In this document: piece by piece, positions 51,230-59,372 of the stretch
How positions within the stretch are numbered: the stretch's first letter is position 1
Layout: each line of letters begins with the position of its first letter
From: JAJDAT01 sp964570665
GTDB lineage: Bacteria; Nitrospinota; Nitrospinia; Nitrospinales; JAJDAT01
DNA: 64,000 nucleotides
Assembly: GCA_964570665.1 (NCBI GenBank)
Contig: CAZMZH010000003.1
Coordinates: forward strand, 247,267 to 311,266
Direction: 5' to 3'
Made by a program: the position numbers and the translations under genes
The notes under the pieces: model-generated
Told to the model about the DNA's origin: nothing
Databases searched by the model: none
The model's input: the letters and a program-made list of their open reading frames with translations, nothing else

Positions 51230-51949
51230 TTGGAAAAATTGGAAAATAAAAATAATAAAAAAATTAACCTCACGGTTGTTATTATGGCTTTTAATGAAGA
51301 GTCTACAATTAGAGAGGTTTACGAAAAAGTTAAGAGTTCTTTAAATGAAATTGGTGGAGAAAATGAAATAATTATTGTAAACGATGGAAGTACGGATGGA
51401 ACTAAAGAAATAATTAATTCGGCCATTGAAGGATCTAAAAATAATAGAACGATTAATTATTTGTTTAATAGAGGATTAGGTAGCGTTTATAGAACGGGTT
51501 TTGAAGAGGCAAAAGGGAAGTTTGTTACGTTTTTCCCGGCAGATGGGCAATTTCCAGCTTCTGAAATTAAAGAGTTTTATAAGTTGAATATTGATGCGGA
51601 TTTGGTTCTCGGATATTTGCCGAAATTAAAACGTTCTGCTATTAGTATTTTTTTATCGAAAATTGAAAGATTGATTTATAAGATTCTTTTTGGCGAAATG
51701 CCTCAGTTTCAAGGTTTATTTATGTTTAAGCGGCAAGTCTTGGAAAGCTTTGAGTTGGTTTCCGAGGGAAGGGGCTGGGCTATTGTTATGGAATTAATTA
51801 TTCGCGTTTCTAGAAATGGAGGCGTTATAAAAAACTTACCAGGAACCATGTTCGAAAGAAAAGTAGGAAACTCCAAAGTAAATAATTTTAAAACTATATG
51901 GTCGAATTTGGCTCAAATTTATAATTTGCGTAAAGTTTTTAAAGAATAG
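51230..51949 (+). CDS. Glycosyltransferase family 2 (dolichol-phosphate-mannose-synthase-like)
   Basis: The 239-residue protein has the GT-A start LTVVIMAFNEESTIREVY, VNDGSTDGT (about 54), NRGLGSVYRTGFEEAKGKFVTFFPADGQ (PADGQ in place of the DxD loop) and FQGLFMFKRQVLE. It has no C-terminal membrane helices. The start TTG 51230 lacks a clear ribosome binding site. As last gene of the amino-sugar cluster it probably transfers the sugar to a lipid carrier or polymer. Confidence 0.88.
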   Translation: MEKLENKNNKKINLTVVIMAFNEESTIREVYEKVKSSLNEIGGENEIIIVNDGSTDGTKEIINSAIEGSKNNRTINYLFNRGLGSVYRTGFEEAKGKFVTFFPADGQFPASEIKEFYKLNIDADLVLGYLPKLKRSAISIFLSKIERLIYKILFGEMPQFQGLFMFKRQVLESFELVSEGRGWAIVMELIIRVSRNGGVIKNLPGTMFERKVGNSKVNNFKTIWSNLAQIYNLRKVFKE

Positions 51950-52063
51950 TTTGATAGGTGTTTTAAAACGAAGCTTTTTTTGGATTTTAGTTTAGTTGTT
52001 GTATATTTTATTGTTGCATTTGTCTAAATAAACGATTGATCTGTATTTCATACAAAAATATAT

Positions 52064-53470
52064 TTAGGGTTTTTTAGCCATTAGCTTTTCAATGTCGGCT
52101 ACTTTTTTAGGAGTAGAAGAGAGATTTTTACTTCCTCTTTTTCCAATCATGATATTATCTTCTATCCGAATTCCAATCTCTTGTTCGTAGGTTTTGCCCT
52201 TCCATTTCAATTTGAAGGTTCCATATAAGCCGGGTTCATTGCTAATAAGCCAACCTTCGCGCATTGGTTGTGTGGAATACATCCGAAATGGGTCGCCATC
52301 GTGCTCTTGCTCGCCCATCAAATGACTAACTCCATGAGGTTGCTTTTTATATTTAAGCTTATAACTTCCTCCAAGGGCTTTAAAATCGTTATCAAGCCAA
52401 TCATTGATGCTTCCCCAACAAACTTCATTCAGTTCCGTAATGGTTACTCCGACTTTGGCTTTTTTTTCTACGTTTAATTGCGCTTGTAAAACGGCTTCGT
52501 AAAGCAGTTTTTGCATTGGGTTAAATTTACCCGAAGCGGGAACAGTTCTGGAGATATCCGCGTGCATGCTCATCCAACGAACTCCAAAATCAAGTAATAC
52601 CATTTCGTTTTTGGAAAAATCATCGTCGTTTTTCATATAGTGCAATATAGTCGCGTTTGACCCTGAAGCGATAATGGATGGAAAACTTAACCCATAAGCG
52701 GAATTCATCAACATGTGACCTTCAAGAAAACCGGTGATGTGACTTTCATTCTTGAACTTATAAAAATTGCGAAGCGTTTCGCGAAAAGCATCTGCCGTTA
52801 CATCGTTTGCCTTACGCGTATTGGCTTCGTCGTATTTGTCTAACGGAAGTCGTAATTCAAAGTGGGAATCCATGATATTGGATAAGGCATTTTTTGGAGC
52901 ATTCCACTTGCGTAATAATCGATTAACCTTATTCTTAAAATTCCAGTTATGATCGCCTGTTAAAACACGGTCTCTTCCTTTTACTTTACCGGCAATCCAT
53001 AAGGTTCCTAATTCCTTCTTTTTTTGTTTTTTAAGTCGTTCTTTTAATATTTCGTCAAAATCGTCTATATCGCGAACATCGGCAATCCCGGTGACGCGTT
53101 TAACTTCATTTACGCTTTTAGGATTACCCACTCCGAACCGAAATCCGTCCCAAAATTCTAGACGAGGATCCTTCTCTCCTACAAACAAAATTTCGTCAGA
53201 TTCTTTAGAATGTGGATCTAGAAGTAGAATGACTCGATTTTGGTTCACTCCCGTTAAATACATGAGCGATGGTTCTTGATAGGTTGGGCAATGAGCGTAA
53301 GCCCATCCAGTTTCTTGTCCGGGGCCATAAGGGACGCCCGTTAAAACCATCAATTTGTTTTCCCGTTTCATCAATTGGACTCGTCGGTCACGAAAACGTT
53401 TTTTCGCTAACTTGCCCGCATTACCGTCCCGAAAGACTCCTGAATATTTTTTCTTGTGACTTTGTTTCAT
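52064..53470 (-). CDS. pepP: Xaa-Pro aminopeptidase (M24B, aminopeptidase P)
   Basis: The 468-residue protein has an N-terminal creatinase-like domain (LMVLTGVPYGPGQETGWAYAHCPTYQEPSLMYLTGVNQNRVILLL) and a C-terminal pita-bread domain with the five metal ligands: LLDFGVRWMSMHADISRTVP (two D), HGVSHLMG (H), ISNEPGLYG (E) and IGIRIEDNIMI (E). It removes N-terminal residues before proline. ATG 53470 is chosen over TTG two codons upstream. A very basic N-terminal tail (KQSHKKKYSGVFRDGNAGKLAKKRFRDR) is unusual. The SRAP gene is divergent. Confidence 0.92.
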   Translation of the reverse strand: MKQSHKKKYSGVFRDGNAGKLAKKRFRDRRVQLMKRENKLMVLTGVPYGPGQETGWAYAHCPTYQEPSLMYLTGVNQNRVILLLDPHSKESDEILFVGEKDPRLEFWDGFRFGVGNPKSVNEVKRVTGIADVRDIDDFDEILKERLKKQKKKELGTLWIAGKVKGRDRVLTGDHNWNFKNKVNRLLRKWNAPKNALSNIMDSHFELRLPLDKYDEANTRKANDVTADAFRETLRNFYKFKNESHITGFLEGHMLMNSAYGLSFPSIIASGSNATILHYMKNDDDFSKNEMVLLDFGVRWMSMHADISRTVPASGKFNPMQKLLYEAVLQAQLNVEKKAKVGVTITELNEVCWGSINDWLDNDFKALGGSYKLKYKKQPHGVSHLMGEQEHDGDPFRMYSTQPMREGWLISNEPGLYGTFKLKWKGKTYEQEIGIRIEDNIMIGKRGSKNLSSTPKKVADIEKLMAKKP

Positions 53471-53560
53471 TTTCAATTATTATCCGAAAGATTAGAAAGA
53501 CTGATGAACAAGGATTATTTTATTCTTTTAGTCTTTTCAAAATTATTTGTGGAGAAAATA

Positions 53561-54247
53561 ATGTGCGGCCGATATACCTTAGCCAAACCGTTTAAAAGCA
53601 TTGTAACCCATTTTAAGACCAAGGCAAGCCAGCTGGGTTTTAAAGAAAGATTTAATATAGCCCCTTCTCAAAACGTGCCTGTGGTAATTCAGGACGATGT
53701 CGGACGGCAAGTTTGCGCTTTACGTTGGGGGTTGATTCCTCATTGGGCGAAAGATGATTCTTCCGGAATGAAAACCATTAACGCGCGCGCTGAGACTATT
53801 TCTGAAAAACCATCCTTCCGTGATTCTTTCAGGAAAAAGCGTTGCTTAGTTCCCGCGGATGGATTTATTGAATGGGCGCGAAGCGCAAAAGAAAAAACTC
53901 CCAAGTATATCAATCTAAAATCCAACGAATTATTTGGTATGGCTGGTCTTTGGGCCGAGTGGAATGGAAATGGGCAATCAATCCAAACGTTTTCTATTAT
54001 AACTACAGAAGCCAACGATTTAATAGGCAAAGTTCACCATCGTATGCCGGTTATTTTAAATCCAGAGAGTTATTCGAGGTGGCTTGATCCATCTGAAAGT
54101 AGTTCGCAACTGAAGTCTTTGTTAGCGCCATTTCCTTCTGAAAAAATGAGCGTGCGCTCAATTTCTAAAGCTGTTAATTCAGCTAAAAATGATAATCCTG
54201 AATGTCTAAATCCGCTTGAACAAACGGATCTATTTTCATTTGATTAA
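53561..54247 (+). CDS. SRAP-domain protein (YedK/HMCES family)
   Basis: SRAP proteins form a covalent thiazolidine link to abasic sites in single-stranded DNA through cysteine 2. The 228-residue protein starts MCGRYTLAKPF, so cysteine 2 is free after methionine removal. Other family residues are FNIAPSQNVPVV, RWGLIPHWAKD, NARAETISEKPSFR (the glutamate), CLVPADGFIEW and VHHRMPVIL (the active histidine). An upstream in-frame extension to 53456 would destroy the free cysteine and is rejected; GGAGA stands before ATG 53561. Confidence 0.95.
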   Translation: MCGRYTLAKPFKSIVTHFKTKASQLGFKERFNIAPSQNVPVVIQDDVGRQVCALRWGLIPHWAKDDSSGMKTINARAETISEKPSFRDSFRKKRCLVPADGFIEWARSAKEKTPKYINLKSNELFGMAGLWAEWNGNGQSIQTFSIITTEANDLIGKVHHRMPVILNPESYSRWLDPSESSSQLKSLLAPFPSEKMSVRSISKAVNSAKNDNPECLNPLEQTDLFSFD

Positions 54248-54314
54248 TATGTTTTAGGCTAGAGACTATTTTGTGATTTATCCATTTATTTTTTTATAAA
54301 ATGAATTAAATCTT

Positions 54315-55622
54315 ATGTTGAGAAATAAAAAGTTTTTTAAAATAGAATTTATTTTTTCCGGAGTTCTATTTTTTATCGTCGCAATTTTTTGGTTAAGCCG
54401 TGGGGATATATGGACCATTTGGGATTATCAGGCTTTAGATAGATTCCACCAACAAGCTGTTCAAGAGGGCCATGAGGCTCGGGTGTCTCCTAAAATTTCG
54501 ATGATCGTGGAAACGGACCAAACAAAAAAGTATTTTAATCAAACTATTTTGGATAGACGAATATATGCCTCGCTGAATAATTCATTAGTTTCGCTTAAGC
54601 CCGAGGCGGTAATTTATGATTTTATTTTTCGTTTTGAAAGAGAGACAGAATCTAATAAAGAATTCAAGCGGTCTTTGCAGGCGTTAAATAAAGTTTATTT
54701 ACCGCTTGGGTTGATTATGAAAGACGAGAGTCAATACACTCCACAAGAGGAAAAATGGAACTCCAGACAGTTATTACCTTTTATGGGAACTCCAATTCAA
54801 AGAGGTGTCACGGCTCCCATTTATGCATATCCATCGCTAATGCCTTTTCAAGATTATGTTAAAGAGGACTTTACTGCGGGCCATATCAACATTCAAAGCG
54901 ATTCTGACGGGGTTTTTCGACATTATCCGTTATTATTAAAACTTGAACTGGGGTACCTTCCTGCGCTGTCTTTTTCGGCTTTTTTGGACAATATCAATGT
55001 TTCTATTGAAGAAGTAATTGTTGACTGGGGGAGAGAGATCACTATTCCGGCTAACGCTAAAAATAAATTAGAAAAAGATCTGGTGATCCCAATTAATAAA
55101 CAAGGACAAGTTTATATCTCATTTCCACATTTTGAGGAAGATAAAGAAAATAATTATAAAGTTATGCCCCTTGAGAGTTTTTTAACGTACACAGAAGATC
55201 CTGGTTTTAGAGGAAGCCTGCAAGAACAGTTTGGCGAGACATTTGTATTCATAGGAGATGTTTCCAAAAGTGGGCAGAATATTGGAAAAACATCGTTAGG
55301 AAATAAGGCCTCTTTAGTTGAACTCCATGCTGCTTTTATAAATAGTCTTTTAACTCAATCTTTCTACAAGAACTGGTCGTTAATTGAAGTTTTAATATTG
55401 CTTTTTATTTTTGGCGCCTTATTCACCTATGTTGCTTTTTATAAATCGGCAAAACATTTTTATGCAATCGGTGTTTTATCAATAATTGCGCTGATAGCTT
55501 TAACCTGGTTTCAATTTATCGGTTTTAGGTTGTTTCCGTTAGTTTCAACAATAGGAAGTATTTTGTTTATATTTTCGGCATTAGCGTTTGGAGTTTTCCA
55601 GAAAAATGATCGACCGCATTGA
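54315..55622 (+). CDS. CHASE2-domain membrane protein without output domain
   Basis: An N-terminal membrane helix (about 9-29), a periplasmic CHASE2 domain (about 50-340: KISMIVETDQTKKYFNQTILDRRIYASLN, VIYDFIFRF, AGHINIQSDSDGVFRHYPL, TFVFIGDVSKSGQN) and three closing membrane helices (about 356-430) make up the 435 residues. In known proteins CHASE2 precedes an adenylate cyclase, kinase or diguanylate cyclase. Here the protein ends right after the third helix (FGVFQKNDRPH). Either it signals through another protein or the output domain was lost; the overlapping micro-ORF at 55606 may be a remnant. Confidence 0.85.
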   Translation: MLRNKKFFKIEFIFSGVLFFIVAIFWLSRGDIWTIWDYQALDRFHQQAVQEGHEARVSPKISMIVETDQTKKYFNQTILDRRIYASLNNSLVSLKPEAVIYDFIFRFERETESNKEFKRSLQALNKVYLPLGLIMKDESQYTPQEEKWNSRQLLPFMGTPIQRGVTAPIYAYPSLMPFQDYVKEDFTAGHINIQSDSDGVFRHYPLLLKLELGYLPALSFSAFLDNINVSIEEVIVDWGREITIPANAKNKLEKDLVIPINKQGQVYISFPHFEEDKENNYKVMPLESFLTYTEDPGFRGSLQEQFGETFVFIGDVSKSGQNIGKTSLGNKASLVELHAAFINSLLTQSFYKNWSLIEVLILLFIFGALFTYVAFYKSAKHFYAIGVLSIIALIALTWFQFIGFRLFPLVSTIGSILFIFSALAFGVFQKNDRPH

Positions 55623-55686
55623 AGAGTTGGATCTCAAAGATTTACCTAGAGATTGGGATAGTCGGGTGATATTTTCAGAAAAATAA
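55606..55686 (+). CDS. Micro-ORF of 26 codons overlapping the CHASE2 gene
   Basis: ATG at 55606 opens a short frame (MIDRIEELDLKDLPRDWDSR...) in the +1 frame relative to the CHASE2 gene, overlapping its last 17 bp and ending 3 bp before the convergent carbonic anhydrase gene. Its residue composition looks coding. It could be a leader or micro-protein, or the first residues of a lost output domain. Evidence is thin. Confidence 0.3.
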   Translation: MIDRIEELDLKDLPRDWDSRVIFSEK

Positions 55687-55689
55687 ATA

Positions 55690-56499
55690 TTATTTTATTT
55701 TGACAATAATCCTATGATTAAGTTTTTGTACCGGTCGAGCGTTATGGGAAATGAATTTTTCAAAGTACTTGATTTGATCTTTAGAAATTTCAAATGGCGT
55801 TTCCAACAGAAACCAGCTTACGTTTTCGCTACAGGGCGGGGTCGTTAAAGAACCGTTGTAATGAAAGTATTCATGATTTTGCGGCAGTATAGCCGCTAAA
55901 TCGATTAGTTCGTTTTCGTAACTAAACTCTTCGTTGATTTCAGAGGGTATCCGATTCCATATTTTTTGAATTTCTGGATTGTGTCTTCCCTCCTGAATAA
56001 AAACTCCAATCACGACATATTGGTGACCGGGCGTTTTATGCACTAGATGCATTTCCATTGGATACGGTTTTCCATTGACTAAATGTTCGCTGTGTCGATG
56101 GAAGTGAAACTGAATGAGTTCAAACTTTTCATTGCCCCAATTAGCAAAACTTCCAGGATCGTAACTTAAATGAATTGTATGTGTGTTGTTAATGATTCGA
56201 ATGGGAGTTTTTAAATATTTACATCCCAAATCAGCCAACTTCAATCCAGGGACATGGCTTATGTCCACTGGCGATTGGTTGACGCCTTCGCGGCACATTA
56301 GATGTTTTTCATGGTCTTTTTCTATTTCACCCCAGTGATCTGGGCCTGTTCCGCCTTCATAACCCCAAGGGTGTATTTTCCCGTCATCGGCCCTTACATT
56401 TGAAAAATTTGCAGTAATGAAAATGATTACTGATGCCGTCATGGCTAACGCGAATGTAAAGGCCGAATAATTGTTGTGCAATTTGATTTTTTTTTTCAC
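55690..56499 (-). CDS. Alpha-type carbonic anhydrase, exported
   Basis: This enzyme interconverts CO2 and bicarbonate in the periplasm. The 269-residue protein has a signal or anchor helix (about 12-35, ending NVRA), HPWGYEGGTGPDHWGE, then the zinc histidines in FELIQFHFHRHSEHLVNG (two) and MEMHLVHKT (one), and NGSLTTPPCSENVSW. GTG 56499 is chosen because AAGGA is 5 nt upstream and it begins a normal signal peptide; the frame is open to 56526. It is the last gene of a minus-strand run with the MerA-like and TVP38 genes. Confidence 0.94.
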   Translation of the reverse strand: MKKKIKLHNNYSAFTFALAMTASVIIFITANFSNVRADDGKIHPWGYEGGTGPDHWGEIEKDHEKHLMCREGVNQSPVDISHVPGLKLADLGCKYLKTPIRIINNTHTIHLSYDPGSFANWGNEKFELIQFHFHRHSEHLVNGKPYPMEMHLVHKTPGHQYVVIGVFIQEGRHNPEIQKIWNRIPSEINEEFSYENELIDLAAILPQNHEYFHYNGSLTTPPCSENVSWFLLETPFEISKDQIKYFEKFISHNARPVQKLNHRIIVKIK

Positions 56500-56556
56500 G
56501 GTTTTCCTTTTAATATTGAGAATCAATTGTCAATTTAGTGGCGATAATGAAACTTC

Positions 56557-58017
56557 TTAAAAATAATCTCTTCGCCATCGATTAATTCTCTCCCCCCAAG
56601 CCAATGCGGTTTCCGAGACGTGGCTTTTTTTCCAATTACCCGCCGCAAATTTATTGGCTTCCACCAGCGTGGGGTAAATATGAATTGTACCCAAGATTTT
56701 GTTCATCCCAAACCCATGTTTCATAGCGGCAACATACTCTGCAATTATATCTCCTGCATGAAGGCCTGCAATGGTTACTCCAATGATCCGATCCTTTCCA
56801 GGTTCTGTCAATACCTTAACAATTCCATGGGCCGCTTCATCCGCTATGGCTCGATCCAGATCGTCAATTCCATAGGTTGTAACCTCATAGGGAATTCCCT
56901 GTTCCTTCGCTTCCAGTTCATTCAAGCCAGTTCTAGCCACCTCAGGGTCAGTAAAAGTTGACCAAGGAACAACGCTATAATCTACTTTATAACCAAAAGG
57001 GCTTATCAGTGAATTAACCGCGCAATACCATGCTTGGTGGGCTGCCGTATGGGTAAATTGATAAGGACCGGCAACGTCTCCACAAGCGTAAATATTGGGG
57101 ATGTTGGTTCTCATGTGTGGGTTAACTTTGATCGTTTTACTTGGAGTTAATTCAATTTCTAACTCTTCCAATCCAAAACCGGTGGTATTGGCTTTTCTCC
57201 CCAAAGCGATCAAGAGAGTATCAAATTCTATTTCTACAGAGGTACCGTTATAATCGCATTCCAAAAAATCTTTACCTTCTCGTTTAAAGAATTTCTTAGG
57301 GGTGTGCCCTAGTAATACATTGATTCCATCGCTTTGAAAGCTTTCCAAAACCATTTGCGAAACTTCAGGGTCTTCTTTAGGAAGCAACCGCTTATTGCGT
57401 TGTACTTGAGTCACGGAAGATCCCAGGCGAACAAAAGCTTGCGTCAGCTCAGAACCAATAGGTCCTCCGCCTAATACAAGTAGCTTTTTAGGTTGTTCTC
57501 TAATATTCCAAATAGTATCGGACGTCAGGTATGAAACATTTTCAATACCTTCGACTGGCGGAATGGCGGGACGAGCTCCAGTTGCAATAATAATGTTCCT
57601 GGTTGTGAGAACTTTCCCATTAACGGATACCTCATAGGGAGACAAGATTTTGGCTTCGCCAGTGTGACATTCGACTCCTAGGGAAGAATATCTTTCCACA
57701 GAATCATGAGGTTCAATGGTTTTGATTACGCGTTGAACACGCTCCATCACTTCAGCAAAATCAAACTCAACTTGAACGTCCTTGAACCCTAGTTTTTGGC
57801 ATTTTTTGACATCTGCCATGAATTTAGCTGACCGGATCAGAGCTTTACTAGGGACACAACCAGTATTTAAGCAATCGCCACCCATTTTATGTTTTTCTAT
57901 TAGAGCAACTTTTCCTTTAGTTGCTGCGCCTATGTAGCTGGTAACTAAACCGGCAGACCCACCCCCTATAACTACCATGTTGTATTCAAAGGTTTTCGGT
58001 TTCTTAAATTTGCCCAT
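56557..58017 (-). CDS. Mercuric-reductase-like FAD/NAD(P) disulfide oxidoreductase
   Basis: The 486 residues show MVVIGGGSAGLVTSYIGA (FAD), the redox disulfide GGDCLNTGCVPSKALIRSAKF (C-x4-C), GGGPIGSELTQAF (NAD(P)), YACGDVAGP and a C-terminal IHIYPTLVEANKFAAG, where HxYPT replaces the usual HPT and is typical of MerA-like proteins. There is no N-terminal mercury-binding domain and no C-terminal vicinal cysteine pair, so mercury reduction is unlikely. A TVP38 gene lies just upstream; MerA-like and TVP38 proteins are often neighbours or fused. Function unknown. A hairpin with a weak T-run lies at 58080-58095 between the two genes. Confidence 0.9.
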   Translation of the reverse strand: MGKFKKPKTFEYNMVVIGGGSAGLVTSYIGAATKGKVALIEKHKMGGDCLNTGCVPSKALIRSAKFMADVKKCQKLGFKDVQVEFDFAEVMERVQRVIKTIEPHDSVERYSSLGVECHTGEAKILSPYEVSVNGKVLTTRNIIIATGARPAIPPVEGIENVSYLTSDTIWNIREQPKKLLVLGGGPIGSELTQAFVRLGSSVTQVQRNKRLLPKEDPEVSQMVLESFQSDGINVLLGHTPKKFFKREGKDFLECDYNGTSVEIEFDTLLIALGRKANTTGFGLEELEIELTPSKTIKVNPHMRTNIPNIYACGDVAGPYQFTHTAAHQAWYCAVNSLISPFGYKVDYSVVPWSTFTDPEVARTGLNELEAKEQGIPYEVTTYGIDDLDRAIADEAAHGIVKVLTEPGKDRIIGVTIAGLHAGDIIAEYVAAMKHGFGMNKILGTIHIYPTLVEANKFAAGNWKKSHVSETALAWGERINRWRRDYF

Positions 58018-58208
58018 CAGCTTTCTCCAATTATTGCGTGCTTAAATTATACGATATTCAATGAATTATCAGTCTTGCGAAAGGGGTTTCCCTTTAATTA
58101 ATATAACGATAATTCATAGTGGTATATTGTCTTTTAAATCAAAAATATTAAATTTGTTTTCGCCGCCATTCATCTGAGAGATTCTGATGAAAGCTCATTC
58201 GATTTATC

Positions 58209-58895
58209 TTAAAACTTCTCGCCAGGAGCTTTTTTTGATTTGATCTTTTTGTAAATGACTGGTACCAAAATAAGCATTCCAAGAAGTGTCAAGGTCCCCC
58301 AAATCCGACCAGACATAAGATCAGAAAATGAATTTATAGAAGCAAGGTTTTTGCCAGCATTTACATAGACAAAAGTTGCCGGTAAAGTCCCAAACATAGT
58401 TCCAAAAAAGAAAAATCTTAATGGAATCTTAGATAGCGATAAACTAATATTGACTGCAAAAAATGGGAATAGCGGCACAAGCCTTAAGAACAATACACAG
58501 TTAGTCGGGTTTTCACATAAATGATCATTAACGTTTTGAATTTTTTTTGAAAACCTTTTTTCTATCCAATCCTGCAGCAAGTAACGAGAAACTAAAAATG
58601 CCAATGTCGCTCCCAAGGTTGAACCGATATTGACTATAAAGACACCTAAACCCGGTCCAAAAATAACTCCAGCTCCGATACTAAGAAAAGTAGATCCCGG
58701 AAGTAAAAAAAGTCCAATCATCATATATATCGCTATATACCCTCCCACCATTGCCATAGTATTAGCCTGGTAGAAACTTTCAAGAAGATCTCGGTTTTGC
58801 TTCAAATTTTCAAGAGTGAGATATTGTCCTGGATTAAAGTAAATAATCGATGCTATTCCCAAAAACAATAAAAAGAGAATTAGCGCTTTTTTCAT
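58209..58895 (-). CDS. TVP38/TMEM64 (VTT domain) membrane protein
   Basis: The 228-residue membrane protein has IAIYMMIGLFLLPGSTFLSIGAGVIFGPGLGVFIVNIGSTLGATLAFLVSRYLLQDWIEKRF (about 56-117), then CVLFLRLVPLFPFFAVNISLSLSKIPLRFFFFGTMFGTLPATFVYVNAG, the standard VTT arrangement with FLRLVPLFPF-x-NISL. The C-terminus is basic and cytoplasmic. It is upstream of the MerA-like gene (191-bp gap), and probably belongs with it. It is a distant paralogue of the gene at 26976. Confidence 0.9.
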   Translation of the reverse strand: MKKALILFLLFLGIASIIYFNPGQYLTLENLKQNRDLLESFYQANTMAMVGGYIAIYMMIGLFLLPGSTFLSIGAGVIFGPGLGVFIVNIGSTLGATLAFLVSRYLLQDWIEKRFSKKIQNVNDHLCENPTNCVLFLRLVPLFPFFAVNISLSLSKIPLRFFFFGTMFGTLPATFVYVNAGKNLASINSFSDLMSGRIWGTLTLLGMLILVPVIYKKIKSKKAPGEKF

Positions 58896-59371
58896 TTAAT
58901 TTATTTATTTGAATAAATATTTATATTTATGACCATGTTTTATCATCTTAGTCACAGTCCCTACCAATACCTTACACTTTTTGATCAATGATTAACTATT
59001 TAGCTAGGATGCCAAAAGATGAAAAATTGATCTGAGCCGAAAAAATATGGGGCTAGTATGGCGGAAAGTTTAAATGCTGTAAGAAGGGTTCAATTTTATT
59101 GAAAAAATTTACGCAGAAAGAAATAGTTTTTTGTTTTAAGACGTTATTCGATATAAATTTTTTTCGACTGGTGAACAAAGGTTTTATATATAAAGGTTAG
59201 CTTTTGGGTTTCTTTTATATGGGAAAAGCGGCGCTACTTTAAATTAAATCAGTCATGACAAATTAGTTAAATTAAATCGCCGTAAAAATTTTGCTTAAAA
59301 ACTGACCATTATTCAATTTTCAAAATAGTGAACACCTACATTTATCGAAAAATCATCGTCATGAGGGATGA
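58896..59371. other. Intergenic region, nothing recognised
   Basis: This 476-bp AT-rich stretch between two minus-strand genes has only very short ORFs. It should contain the promoter of the TVP38 gene near 58900-58960. No repeat or strong hairpin was seen apart from the small hairpin at its end. Confidence 0.4.
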
Positions 59372-59372
59372 C
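59353..59372 (-). terminator. Weak hairpin terminator of the GT-C gene
   Basis: GTCAT and ATGAC (59358-59362 and 59368-59372) form a 5-bp stem; on the minus strand GATGATTTTT follows. The stem is short, so confidence is low. Confidence 0.35.

Noticed and set aside
53456..53560. Upstream extension of the SRAP gene
   Set aside because: It would bury the catalytic cysteine 2, which must be N-terminal after methionine removal.
56557..58017. Mercury resistance operon
   Set aside because: No MerR, MerT or MerP genes and no C-terminal vicinal cysteines; the protein is only MerA-like.
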